This document shows positions 50,923 to 59,629 of a stretch of DNA of 64,000 nt, one piece after another. The notes under the pieces were generated by a model that did not search any database, was not told the DNA's origin, and worked only from the letters and a program-made list of their open reading frames with translations. How positions within the stretch are numbered: the stretch's first letter is position 1; every line of letters starts with the position of its first letter. Position numbers and translations under genes: made by a program. The DNA is from Cupriavidus sp. EM10. GTDB lineage: Bacteria > Pseudomonadota > Gammaproteobacteria > Burkholderiales > Burkholderiaceae. The DNA lies in contig NZ_CP076060.1 in the NCBI RefSeq assembly GCF_018729255.1, positions 1-64,000 on the forward strand, given 5' to 3'.

Positions 50923-51645
50923 TCAAGCCACATCAAGCCGGCTGCCCAGCCGGTACACCGTGCGCAGCATCACGCCGTTGAACGGCCATAGCGCCAGCTT
51001 GGTGCGGATGCGCGACAGATGGCTGTCGATGGTGCGCGACTGTTCGCTCATGTCGGCACCGTGCCAGACCCTGTCGATCATCGTCCGCCGTGCCACCAGC
51101 ATGCCGAGATGGCGGAACAGCAGCAGCGCCAGCGCAAATTCCTTGGGCGACAGCGTCACCGGCACGCCCTTCAGCCACACCTGCCGTTCCGCCACCGAAA
51201 AGCGGTATTCGCCGCAGACCAGCTGGTCGGGGCCGTTTTCCAGCAACCCGGCTGGCGCCGTGGCCGGCCGCACCGGTTGCGCGGCGGCGCGCCGGCCCAG
51301 CGCCTCGATGCGCGCGAGCAGTTCGCCGTCGCGCACGGGCTGGGGCACGTAGGCGTCGGCGCCCGCCATCAGGCAGCGCGCCACGTCCGATTCGGCATCG
51401 CTGGCGCCGAACATCATCACGGGCAGGCCGTGTCCGAGCGTGCGTCGGACCCAGTCGAGCAGTTCCTCGGCATCGGTGTCCGCCACATCGCGGTCCAGCA
51501 GCAGCATGTCGAACGGCTCTGCATGGATGGCGTCCACCAGCGGCATGCCGCAGCGAAAGCGTGCCAGATCGTGCCCGCCCCGTTGCAGGGCGCGCTCCAG
51601 CACCATGATGCGAGCCGGATTGTCTTCAAGCGCGGCGATCTTCAC
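50923..51645 (-). CDS. Orphan OmpR-type response regulator lacking the conserved receiver Lys
   Basis: 240 residues: receiver domain (acidic pocket E7-D8, phospho-acceptor D51 in FDMLLLDRDVAD) and C-terminal winged helix (VTLSPKEFALALLLFRHLG, SRTIDSHLSRIRTKL). The usual D-Y-x-x-K-P ending of the receiver reads DAYVPQP, so the invariant Lys is Gln (residue 102); phosphorylation-coupled switching may be altered. No histidine kinase is adjacent. A similar regulator lies divergently at 51833, suggesting an old duplication. Confidence 0.85.
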   Translation of the reverse strand: MKIAALEDNPARIMVLERALQRGGHDLARFRCGMPLVDAIHAEPFDMLLLDRDVADTDAEELLDWVRRTLGHGLPVMMFGASDAESDVARCLMAGADAYVPQPVRDGELLARIEALGRRAAAQPVRPATAPAGLLENGPDQLVCGEYRFSVAERQVWLKGVPVTLSPKEFALALLLFRHLGMLVARRTMIDRVWHGADMSEQSRTIDSHLSRIRTKLALWPFNGVMLRTVYRLGSRLDVA

Positions 51646-51832
51646 GTTTGTTCCTTGCAGGTCCTTGCAGTCGTTCAGTGCGGCCCATGGTAGGACGCAG
51701 CGCCTTCAGGGCGAAGTAAACATTTGTGGCGGACACAAAAATGAGCATCGTCTTATAGGGTTTGTGCACAACTCCGCATCTAATGGTCGTCGGATTCATT
51801 CAACGGCGCCCCGCTGCGGGGTGCGACGACGC

Positions 51833-52630
51833 ATGACGAAGACAGGACTGAGGGTGGCTTCGCTGGAGAGCGACAGCGCCCAGGCGGCGATGATCCGCGC
51901 CATCGTGAACGGGGCCGGCCATGAATGCGTGACCTTTACCGATGGCCGCCGCATGTTGCTGACCTTGCGCAAGGTGACGTTCGACCTGGTGCTGCTGGAC
52001 TGGGACGTGCCGCACGTGTCCGGGCTGGAGGTGCTGCATTGGGTGCGCATGCACCTGGACCCGAGCCTGCCCGTGATGTTCGTGGCCAGGCGCTCCGCCG
52101 AAGCCGATATCGCGGCCGCGCTGGCCGCCGGCGCCGACGACTACATGGTCAAGCCGATCCGCCCGGTGGAGCTGTCCGCGCGCATCCAGGCGTTGCTGCG
52201 GCGGGTCTATCCCGACACGCGCCAGCGCGACGACGACCGGCTGGCCTGGGGCCGCTACGCGTTCGACATCGTGACCCGCCAGACCACGCGTGACGGCGCA
52301 CTGGTGCCGCTCACGCCCAAGGAATTCGACCTGGCGCTGCTGATGTTCCGCAACGCCAACCGGGTGGTGCCGCGCGAGCACATGGTGACGGCGGTCTGGG
52401 GGCGGGAGTTCTCGCCGATGTCGCGCACCATCGACACGCATATCTCGCGCGTGCGCAACAAGCTCGGGCTGTGGGATGAAAACGGGGTGCGCGTGGTGCC
52501 GGTCTACACCTACGGGTACCGGCTGGAACTGCTGGGGGAGGGGGTGACGGCCAAACCGGAGGCGCCGCCAGGGCGCAGGACGAAAAAAAGGCACCCGAAG
52601 GTGCCTTTCCCAGCACAGCCGATCGGGTGA
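51833..52630 (+). CDS. Orphan OmpR-type response regulator
   Basis: 265 residues. Receiver domain with phospho-acceptor D56 (FDLVLLDWDVPHVSG) and intact DDYMVKP Lys; winged-helix output with LTPKEFDLALLMFRNANRVV and SRTIDTHISRVRNKLGLW. It is divergent from the related regulator at 50923-51645, with 187 bp between, so the two may be cross-regulated. The last ~20 codons (GRRTKKRHPKVPF onward) overlap the porin's terminator on the other strand. No kinase gene is adjacent. The ATG at 51833 fits the receiver start. Confidence 0.87.
   Translation: MTKTGLRVASLESDSAQAAMIRAIVNGAGHECVTFTDGRRMLLTLRKVTFDLVLLDWDVPHVSGLEVLHWVRMHLDPSLPVMFVARRSAEADIAAALAAGADDYMVKPIRPVELSARIQALLRRVYPDTRQRDDDRLAWGRYAFDIVTRQTTRDGALVPLTPKEFDLALLMFRNANRVVPREHMVTAVWGREFSPMSRTIDTHISRVRNKLGLWDENGVRVVPVYTYGYRLELLGEGVTAKPEAPPGRRTKKRHPKVPFPAQPIG
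52583..52608 (-). terminator. Intrinsic terminator of the porin gene, inside the 3' end of a convergent CDS
   Basis: Perfect stem AAAGGCACC/GGTGCCTTT with CGAA loop; on the minus strand it ends in a T run. It lies 27 nt past the porin stop and within the coding sequence of the response regulator. Confidence 0.85.
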
Positions 52631-52634
52631 CCGA

Positions 52635-53762
52635 TCAGAAAATGTGGCGGATGCCAGCGCCGAAGCTGGTCTGGTTGCCACGACCCGGCAGTTCGGTCTG
52701 GGTCGCGCCCGAAACCTTGTTCCAGTCGGCGGCACCGTAGACCTGGGTGCGCTTGGACAGCGAGTACTCGGCGATGAACGCGGCGGTGTAGCGACGACCG
52801 TTGTTGTCGTTGATGCCGTTCTTGTTCTCGACGTAGTCGCCGTAGAAGGCGCCGGTCAGGGCCAGGGCCGGCGTGACGTTGTACGTCACACCTGCGTAGC
52901 CCAGCGTGTCCTTGCGCGGGTTTGCCGGGGCCAGGCCAGCCAGCTGGGCGCCGGTCGGGTTGTTCCAGCGGGTGGTCGACACCACCAGGGCATTGTTCAG
53001 CGTGTTGTCGATCACGCCGGTCTTGTCCTTGCCGCCGATGTAGCCGACGAAGATCTTGGCCGGACCGACGGTGTACTTACCGGCAGCGCCCCACATTTGC
53101 TGCTTGTTGCCGTTGGTGTCACGGATTTCCTGGTACACGCCGCCCACGCCCAGGGGGCCCCAGTTGTAGGCCACGCGTGCGCCGAAGTACGGCGAGTTCG
53201 TGCCTGCACCCGAACCGCTGGCCTTCGTGAAGCTGCCCGGCGTTTCGCCGAAGCCGTAGCTCAGGCCGACGTCCAGGCCGCTGAACGAGCCGCTGTAGCT
53301 GATCACGTTGTTACGGCGCAGCTGCGTGAGGCTGTAGTACATCCACGAGTTGCCGTTGTAGTTACCGATGGTCAGCGGATCGTAGTCGCCGAAGAAGTTA
53401 AACCCTTCGGTGTACTGACGGCCCAGCTTGACCGAGCCGAAGTCGCCGGCCAGGCCGACGTAGGCTTGACGGTTGAAGATCTGACCCGACGAGCTCATCG
53501 TGCCGTCCGGGCCGTTGAAGCCGTTTTCCAGCTGGAAGATCGCCTTCAGGTTGCCGCCCAGGGCTTCCGCGCCCTTGATGCCCCAACGGCTCTGGGTGAT
53601 GGCACCGTTGTCCACTTCGGTGCGGCTGTGGTTCTGCGCGTCGGCGTTGTTGGTGTAGTGGATGCTGTTGTCAACGATCCCGTACAGCGTGACCGACGTT
53701 TGAGCGAAGGCGCTGCCTGCGCACAGCGAACCCACGGCGAGGGCCAGTAGCGATTTCTTCAT
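52635..53762 (-). CDS. Gram-negative outer-membrane porin (Burkholderia type)
   Basis: 375 residues forming a trimeric 16-stranded general porin. Signal peptide MKKSLLALAVGSLCAGSAFA is cleaved before QTSVTLYGIVDNS, the standard start of mature betaproteobacterial porins. LGGNLKAIFQLENGFN and GSVKLGRQY are family motifs, and the chain ends GAGIRHIF with the C-terminal Phe needed for Bam recognition. The ATG at 53762 is preceded by AGAAAAGGAGCAAC. The frame is intact. Confidence 0.94.
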   Translation of the reverse strand: MKKSLLALAVGSLCAGSAFAQTSVTLYGIVDNSIHYTNNADAQNHSRTEVDNGAITQSRWGIKGAEALGGNLKAIFQLENGFNGPDGTMSSSGQIFNRQAYVGLAGDFGSVKLGRQYTEGFNFFGDYDPLTIGNYNGNSWMYYSLTQLRRNNVISYSGSFSGLDVGLSYGFGETPGSFTKASGSGAGTNSPYFGARVAYNWGPLGVGGVYQEIRDTNGNKQQMWGAAGKYTVGPAKIFVGYIGGKDKTGVIDNTLNNALVVSTTRWNNPTGAQLAGLAPANPRKDTLGYAGVTYNVTPALALTGAFYGDYVENKNGINDNNGRRYTAAFIAEYSLSKRTQVYGAADWNKVSGATQTELPGRGNQTSFGAGIRHIF

Positions 53763-54153
53763 GTTGCTCCTTTTCTGTCTTGTGGTCGGATCGCCCCGGA
53801 TCACGGCGCGTCCGTCTTTGTGGATAACGTTTCTACTAAACGCCGCGAAAATTTAACAAAACGCCGATCTTTCCGACATAAATCCGGGGCGCCCGCGGCG
53901 TTTGGGGAGACATTTGGTGCAATTCCGTTGGTTTGCCGCTACAGAATGGCGGAACGCCTATGAAATGGTGCAAGGCACCATGCGCCAGGGCGGTGCAAGG
54001 CAGGCGGAGAGCGGGAAAGCGGGCGGAAGGCAGCACGCGCCACAACCGCCATACGCGGCGGTTGCTGCGGTGCAATATCCCCAACGAACGTGGGGAAGGG
54101 TTATCCCTTGGAAGGGATGGCAGGCGGCTCGCAGAGGCGAGCCGCGCGCAGGT
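53763..54153 (-). promoter_or_regulatory. Intergenic region between minE and the porin gene
   Basis: 391 bp without a gene. It should hold the porin promoter; an AT-rich stretch around 53830-53885 is the likely place, but I cannot fix -35/-10 boxes. A perfect 9-bp hairpin (GCGGCTCGC/GCGAGCCGC, AGAG loop) at 54124-54145 follows minE and may end the min transcript, though without a T run. Confidence 0.4.
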
Positions 54154-54408
54154 TCAGGCCTGCGGAATCTCGATCTTGACCTCGAGCACTTCCAGGTTGT
54201 CCTGGCGCTCCAGGCTCACGCGCAGATCCTGGTCGCTGATCTTCACGTACTTCGAGATGACGGCCACCAGCTCGCGCTGCAGGGCCGGCAGGTAGTCGGC
54301 CGGCGCCGAATGGCCGGACCGTTCGTGGGCGAGGATGATCTGCAGCCGTTCTTTCGCGACCGACGCGGACTTCTTCTTCTCCCCGAGCAGGAAGGACAGG
54401 ATCGACAT
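54154..54408 (-). CDS. minE: Cell division topological specificity factor MinE
   Basis: 84 residues. MinE stimulates MinD ATPase and drives pole-to-pole Min oscillation, so that the FtsZ ring forms at mid-cell. The N-terminal membrane/MinD-contact segment [12 protein letters not shown] and helix [17 protein letters not shown] are followed by the dimerisation domain ([19 protein letters not shown]). It is the last gene of minCDE, 17 bp after minD. Confidence 0.96.
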   Translation of the reverse strand: MSILSFLLGEKKKSASVAKERLQIILAHERSGHSAPADYLPALQRELVAVISKYVKISDQDLRVSLERQDNLEVLEVKIEIPQA

Positions 54409-54425
54409 ATGGATGAGCCCTCCTT

Positions 54426-55238
54426 TTACTTGTTGCCGAAGATGCGCGACAGCAGCCCCGGCTTCTGGTAGTCAGTGAAACGCAGCGGCTTGTCCTTGCC
54501 CAGGAAGCGGTCCACCACGTCGCCATAGGCGTCGGCCACGTCGGTGCCTTCCAGGTGGATGGCCGGCGTGCCCTGGTTCGAAGCATGCAGCACGGCTTCC
54601 GATTCCGGTACCACGCCGATCAACTTGATGCGCAGGATTTCCTGGATGTCGGTCAGCGACAGCATCTCGCCGCCATGCACGCGCTTGGGGTTGTAGCGCG
54701 TGATCAGCAGGTGCTCCTTGATCGTCTCGCCCTCGCTGGCGCGCTTGGTCTTCGACGCCAGGATGCCCAGGATGCGGTCCGAGTCGCGCACCGACGACAC
54801 CTCGGGGTTGGTCACGATCAGCGCCTCGTCGGCAAAGTACATGGCCATCAGCGCGCCGGTCTCGATGCCGGCCGGCGAATCGCAGACGATGAACTCGAAG
54901 TCCATGGCCTTCAGGTCGTTGATGACCTTTTCCACGCCTTCGCGCGTCAGCGCTTCCTTGTCGCGCGTCTGCGAGGCCGGCAGGATGAACAGGTTCTCGC
55001 ACTTCTTGTCCTTGATCAGTGCCTGGTGCAGGTTGGCTTCGCCCTGTACCACGTTGATCAGGTCATACACCACGCGGCGCTCGCAACCCATGATCAGGTC
55101 GAGGTTGCGCAGGCCGACGTCGAAATCGATCACGGCAGTCTTGTGGCCACGCAGGGCCAGGCCGGCGGCGAAGCTCGCGCTGGTGGTGGTCTTGCCGACG
55201 CCTCCCTTGCCGGAGGTCACTACGATGATTTTTGCCAT
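54426..55238 (-). CDS. minD: Septum site-determining ATPase MinD
   Basis: 270 residues. MinD is a membrane-cycling ATPase that carries MinC to the poles. The deviant Walker [12 protein letters not shown] (signature Lys 11 and Lys 16), the [13 protein letters not shown] switch I region, and [14 protein letters not shown] switch II are intact. The C-terminal amphipathic membrane-targeting helix is [12 protein letters not shown]. The start at 55238 ([10 protein letters not shown]) is standard. It lies 49 bp after minC and 17 bp before minE. Confidence 0.97.
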   Translation of the reverse strand: MAKIIVVTSGKGGVGKTTTSASFAAGLALRGHKTAVIDFDVGLRNLDLIMGCERRVVYDLINVVQGEANLHQALIKDKKCENLFILPASQTRDKEALTREGVEKVINDLKAMDFEFIVCDSPAGIETGALMAMYFADEALIVTNPEVSSVRDSDRILGILASKTKRASEGETIKEHLLITRYNPKRVHGGEMLSLTDIQEILRIKLIGVVPESEAVLHASNQGTPAIHLEGTDVADAYGDVVDRFLGKDKPLRFTDYQKPGLLSRIFGNK

Positions 55239-55287
55239 GGCTCTTGGTCCGGTATGAAAGTTGTTCGTCGTGATGGGCGCGGCGGCG

Positions 55288-56100
55288 TTATCGCATCCGC
55301 AGCGGTTCAAGGATCAGCTTCTCGTCGGCCAGGCGCACCTGGGCCGACTTGCCGAGCACGTCGGCCGGGAGCGTCTGCTCGGCGGTCCGGTAGATGCCGG
55401 CGATGGAAATCAGTTCGGCCTCCAGGCACGTGCAGAAGATGCGCGCGTCCGGGTTGCCCTTGACGCCCGCCAGCGCACGGCCGCGCAGCGGGGCGTAGAT
55501 ATGGATGTTGCCTTCGGCGATGACCTCGGCGCCGTAGCTGACCAGGTCCAGGATCACCACGTCGCCCTGCGCGTACACCTGCTGGCCCGAGCGCAGCGGC
55601 TTGTCGATCAGCAGGGTGGGAATGGCGCGCGGCGTGGCGGCCGCGGCGTTGGCGGCGGCCATGATTTCGGCGATTTCCGATGCCTTGCCGTCGGCCGAAG
55701 CCGAATCGGCGGCAGCCGGTGCGTCATCGGCAGCCTTTTCGGCTTCGGGCTTGTCCTTTGCAGCGTCGTCCCGGCCGCCGCGCCGGCTCTGGCTGTCGAG
55801 CAGCGGCAGGCCGAAGCCGCCCGCCCAGCCGCGCTGGTCGGGGCGTGCCACCACGCCGATGGCGCGGGCCTTCAGGGTGGAAAGGGTGTCGATGACGCGG
55901 TCCAGCGCCAGCGCGGCGTCGCCTTCCACGCGGCGCAGGTCCAGCGCCACCACGTCATCGGAGAAGAAATCGGGGGTCGATTCGAAGCGGGAGAGGAGGT
56001 CATCCCGCAGTGCGTCCATGTCCGCGGTCTGCAGGGCGAGAAGGAGGGCGTCGACATTGCCACTGCGCAGCTCGAAACGTGGCGATTTCTTCTGGGACAT
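55288..56100 (-). CDS. minC: Septum formation inhibitor MinC
   Basis: 270 residues. MinC, recruited by MinD, blocks FtsZ polymerisation away from mid-cell. The N-terminal domain runs from [15 protein letters not shown] to [10 protein letters not shown]; an Ala/Asp-rich linker ([18 protein letters not shown]) follows; the C-terminal beta-helix domain has [18 protein letters not shown] and [20 protein letters not shown], the MinD-binding face. The start at 56100 (MSQKKSPRF) is favoured over an in-frame ATG 27 bp upstream. It is the first gene of the operon. Confidence 0.95.
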   Translation of the reverse strand: MSQKKSPRFELRSGNVDALLLALQTADMDALRDDLLSRFESTPDFFSDDVVALDLRRVEGDAALALDRVIDTLSTLKARAIGVVARPDQRGWAGGFGLPLLDSQSRRGGRDDAAKDKPEAEKAADDAPAAADSASADGKASEIAEIMAAANAAAATPRAIPTLLIDKPLRSGQQVYAQGDVVILDLVSYGAEVIAEGNIHIYAPLRGRALAGVKGNPDARIFCTCLEAELISIAGIYRTAEQTLPADVLGKSAQVRLADEKLILEPLRMR

Positions 56101-56349
56101 AGCCGGGTGACCGTGGAAATGGGACATTCTAACGTCGGATTTCGCGGGAACTGTAACAAATCTTGGTCATCGTGCCGGGGGTGGACCATGCGGACCATAT
56201 GCCCCGCACAAGGGCGCGCGCATGTGGCGGCCGGGGCGGTATGGATGCGCGTGGCGCAGGGATGCGGGTACACCCTGATGTCAGCGCAACGCCTATCGCA
56301 CGGTTATTCCGGCCTTGTTACGATTGCGCATCTCGAAAGCGGAGGAGCC

Positions 56350-57321
56350 ATGGGCGCCATCGTCAACTGTGCCGCCTATCGCACCGGCAAGAAGCTGGGC
56401 AAGGTCGATTTCGCCGATATCGGCCATGTGCTGACGGAACCGGGCACGTTCGTCTGGCTGGGCCTGCACGAGCCCGACCTGACGCTGCTGCGCCAGGTGC
56501 AGCAGGCGTTCGGGCTGCATGACCTGGCCGTGGAAGACGCGCTGGACGCCCATCAGCGGCCCAAGCTCGAAACCTACGGCGATTCGGTATTCGTGGTGCT
56601 CAACACCGCGCAACTGGTGGACGACGACGTGGTGGTGGGCGAAACCCACCTGTTCGTTGGCCCGAACTACGTGGTCTCGGTGCGCCACGGCGCCAGTTCC
56701 ACCTATGCGCCAGTGCGCGAGCGCTGCGAGGAAGATCCGCAGGGGCTGGCCAACGGCCCTGGCTACGTGCTGTACGCGCTGATGGACTTCGTGGTCGACC
56801 ACTACCTGCCCATCGTCACGCGGCTGGAGGATGCGTTCGAGGATCTGGAACGGGGCATTTTCCGCGACGAGTTCGACCGGGGCGCCATCCAGCGGCTTTA
56901 TCACGTCAAGCACCAGGTGCTGCGGCTGCGCAATGCCGTGTATCCGGTGGAGGATATGTGCGGCCAGCTGATCCGGCTGCACGAGGACCTGGTGCCCAAG
57001 GAACTGCGCGCCTATTTCCGCGATATCGAGGATCACTGCAGCCGCATCGTGCGGTCGCTGGACGTGGTGCGCGAAATGCTGACCACGGCCGTCCAGGTCA
57101 ATCTGGCGCTGGTGACCGTAACCCAGAACGAGGTGGTGAAGCGCCTGGCCGGCTGGGGCGCCATCCTGGCGCTGCCGACGGTGGTGTTCTCGCTGTACGG
57201 CATGAACTTCAGCTTCATGCCGGAGCTGAAGTGGCACTACGCGTATCCGGTGGTGATTGGCGTTACGGCTACGGCGTGTGGATTGCTCTGGCGGAAGCTG
57301 CACAGGGCCGGCTGGATTTAA
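56350..57321 (+). CDS. corA: CorA-family divalent metal transporter
   Basis: 323 residues. Pentameric Mg2+/Co2+ (or Zn2+) channel-type transporter. A cytosolic alpha/beta domain and long stalk helix (to VTQNEVVKRLAGWGAILALP) precede two C-terminal membrane helices, with the selectivity motif YGMNF between them. The start at 56350 (MGAIVNCAAYRTGKK) has GGAGGA upstream. It is divergent from minC. Which metal it carries cannot be read from sequence. Confidence 0.92.
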   Translation: MGAIVNCAAYRTGKKLGKVDFADIGHVLTEPGTFVWLGLHEPDLTLLRQVQQAFGLHDLAVEDALDAHQRPKLETYGDSVFVVLNTAQLVDDDVVVGETHLFVGPNYVVSVRHGASSTYAPVRERCEEDPQGLANGPGYVLYALMDFVVDHYLPIVTRLEDAFEDLERGIFRDEFDRGAIQRLYHVKHQVLRLRNAVYPVEDMCGQLIRLHEDLVPKELRAYFRDIEDHCSRIVRSLDVVREMLTTAVQVNLALVTVTQNEVVKRLAGWGAILALPTVVFSLYGMNFSFMPELKWHYAYPVVIGVTATACGLLWRKLHRAGWI

Positions 57322-57336
57322 TCTCCCCGCTGTTTT

Positions 57337-57368
57337 CTCCCCTCTCCCGCGTCGCGGGAGAGGGAGAA
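57337..57368 (+). repeat. REP-like palindrome (CCCCTCTCCCG type)
   Basis: Stem CCCTCTCCCGCG with its complement and a one-base loop, 16 bp after the corA stop; may also help end transcription. Same family as the repeats at 47973 and 62536. Confidence 0.75.
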
Positions 57369-57522
57369 AAACAGCGCGAAATTCGCACGCTCCACATCGC
57401 CATCCCGCCATTTTTATATTTCGTTTACACCCCCTCTCCGCCTCTCTACCCCGTTTTTACCCCCCGGTCCCTAACCTCCTATCCGTGAATCACTCTGCAG
57501 GCGCGCTGCCTGCAAACACATC

Positions 57523-57693
57523 ATGGACGGGATCTATTTCCTCGTATTGCTGGCCTTTGGCGCGTTGACGGGCGCGCTGCTGGCCCTGTGCGCCGCGCTG
57601 GGCGCGAACTTGCCCACCGGCCGTGGCGGCGCCGACGACACCGGCGTGTCATCCGCCCAGCCCAAGCGTTCGGCATCGGACCGGAGCCTCTGA
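57523..57693 (+). CDS. Small membrane protein upstream of kdpF
   Basis: 56 residues starting MDGIYFLVLLAFGALTGALL, one hydrophobic helix, then a polar tail ending SASDRSL. Its stop overlaps the kdpF start (TGATG at 57691-57695), so it is translationally coupled to the potassium-pump operon. I do not recognise a named family. A small accessory subunit of the Kdp complex is possible but unproven. Confidence 0.6.
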   Translation: MDGIYFLVLLAFGALTGALLALCAALGANLPTGRGGADDTGVSSAQPKRSASDRSL

Positions 57694-57782
57694 TGGACTG
57701 GACCGACCTGCTTAGCGGCGGCCTGGCCGCCGCCATCTTCATCTACCTGCTGGTAGCCCTGTTCCGGCCGGAGAAATTCTGA
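57693..57782 (+). CDS. kdpF: K+-transporting ATPase small subunit KdpF
   Basis: 29 residues, [20 protein letters not shown] then VALFRPEKF: a single membrane helix with the PE(K/R)F ending typical of KdpF, which stabilises the KdpABC complex. Overlaps at both ends (ATG with the preceding stop; its TGA with the kdpA ATG at 57782) show tight coupling. Confidence 0.9.
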   Translation: MDWTDLLSGGLAAAIFIYLLVALFRPEKF

Positions 57783-59614
57783 TGCCATCGCCGAACTATT
57801 CTCAATTTGTCGGGCTGCTCGCCCTGTTCCTCGCCGTGCTGTTCGTGGTGGGGCCGTTCCTGGGGCGCTACATGCGCCGCGCCATCGAGGAAGGCAACTA
57901 TGGGTTGACGGCCTGGGGCCGTCCGCTCGAACGCGGGCTGTACCGCCTGGCAGGCGTGCGCGCCGATGCCGAAATGGGCTGGAAGCAGTACGCCATCGCC
58001 GTGATCGTGTTCAACGTGATTGGCGTGATCGCCGTGTACGCCATCCAGCGCCTGCAGGGCATGCTGCCGCTGAACCCGCAGGGGTTTGGCGCGGTGTCGC
58101 CCGATTCCTCGTTCAACACCGCCGTCAGCTTCGTCGCCAACACCAACTGGCAGGGCTATGCCGGCGAATCGACGATGAGCTACCTGACGCAGATGCTGGC
58201 GCTGACGGTGCAGAACTTCGTCTCGGCGGCCACCGGCATCGCGGTGGTGTTTGCGCTGATCCGCGGATTTGCCCGCCACAGCGCGCAGACCATCGGCAAT
58301 TTCTGGGTCGATCTGGTGCGCAGTACGCTGTACGTGCTGCTGCCGCTGTCGATCGTCACCGCCGTGGCGCTGGTGGGCCAGGGCGTGATCCAGAACTTCG
58401 ACAGCTACAAGGATGTGTCGATGGTCTCGGCCGTGGAATATACGCAGCCGAAGGTCGACGCCGCCGGCCAGCCCGTGCTGGACAAGGACGGCAAGCCCGT
58501 GACCGAAGACGCCAGGACGGGCACGCAGACGCTGGCCATGGGCCCGGTGGCGTCGCAGGAGGCCATCAAGATGCTGGGCACCAACGGTGGCGCCTTCTTC
58601 AACGCCAACTCGGCCCATCCCTACGAGAACCCGACGCCGCTGGCCAACCTGATAGAAATGCTGGCGATCTTCCTGATCCCGGCCGCGCTGTGCTTCTCGT
58701 TCGGCGAGATGGTCAGGGACCGCCGCCAGGGCGTGGCCGTGCTTGCGTCGATGACCGTGATCTTCGTGGTCATGGCGCTGGCCGCGATGGTGTCCGAGCA
58801 GCAGGTCAACGCCGCGCTGTCGGCGCTGCCAATCGACCACGTGGCATCGGCGCTGCAGGCGGGCGGCAACATGGAAGGCAAGGAAGTGCGTTTTGGCATT
58901 TCGGCCAGCGCGCTGTTCGCCACGATCACCACGGCCGCGTCGTGCGGCGCCGTGAACGCCATGCACGACTCGTTCACGGCCATCGGCGGGCTGGTGCCGA
59001 TGCTGCTGATGCAGCTGGGCGAAGTGGTGTTCGGCGGCGTGGGTTCGGGCCTGTACGGCATGCTGGTCTATGCGGTGCTGGCGGTGTTTATCGCCGGGCT
59101 GATGATCGGCCGCACGCCCGAGTACCTGGGCAAGAAGATCGAGGCGTACCAGATGAAGATGACCGCCGTGGCCATCCTCGTGACGCCGCTGCTGGTGCTG
59201 GTCGGCACGGCCATCGCAGTGATGGCCGATCCGGGCCGCGCCGGGGTGTTCAACCCGGGCACGCACGGTTTTTCGGAAATCCTCTATGCGCTGTCGTCGG
59301 CAGCCAACAACAACGGCAGCGCCTTTGCCGGCCTGTCCGCCAACACGCCGTTCTACAACGTGCTGCTGGCTGCGGCGATGTGGTTTGGCCGCTTCTGGAT
59401 CATCGTGCCGGTGCTGGCCATGGCCGGATCGCTGGCAGCCAAGCGCCGCACGCCGGCCACGTCGGGCACGATGCCCACGCATGGCCCGCTGTTCGTGGTG
59501 CTGCTGGTGGGATCGGTCCTGCTGGTTGGCGCACTGACCTATGTGCCCGCACTGGCCCTGGGCCCGGTGGCGGAACAACTGCAGCCCGCCGCAGTCACGG
59601 CGGCTGCCAAGTAA
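57782..59614 (+). CDS. kdpA: K+-transporting ATPase subunit KdpA
   Basis: 610 residues. KdpA is the potassium channel-like subunit of the high-affinity KdpFABC pump, related to the Trk/Ktr superfamily. Ten or so membrane helices and four pore loops are visible, including [37 protein letters not shown] and [21 protein letters not shown], each with the selectivity-filter glycine. The frame is intact. kdpB starts 16 bp after the stop. Confidence 0.96.
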   Translation: MPSPNYSQFVGLLALFLAVLFVVGPFLGRYMRRAIEEGNYGLTAWGRPLERGLYRLAGVRADAEMGWKQYAIAVIVFNVIGVIAVYAIQRLQGMLPLNPQGFGAVSPDSSFNTAVSFVANTNWQGYAGESTMSYLTQMLALTVQNFVSAATGIAVVFALIRGFARHSAQTIGNFWVDLVRSTLYVLLPLSIVTAVALVGQGVIQNFDSYKDVSMVSAVEYTQPKVDAAGQPVLDKDGKPVTEDARTGTQTLAMGPVASQEAIKMLGTNGGAFFNANSAHPYENPTPLANLIEMLAIFLIPAALCFSFGEMVRDRRQGVAVLASMTVIFVVMALAAMVSEQQVNAALSALPIDHVASALQAGGNMEGKEVRFGISASALFATITTAASCGAVNAMHDSFTAIGGLVPMLLMQLGEVVFGGVGSGLYGMLVYAVLAVFIAGLMIGRTPEYLGKKIEAYQMKMTAVAILVTPLLVLVGTAIAVMADPGRAGVFNPGTHGFSEILYALSSAANNNGSAFAGLSANTPFYNVLLAAAMWFGRFWIIVPVLAMAGSLAAKRRTPATSGTMPTHGPLFVVLLVGSVLLVGALTYVPALALGPVAEQLQPAAVTAAAK

Positions 59615-59629
59615 TTCGCGGAGATTCTC

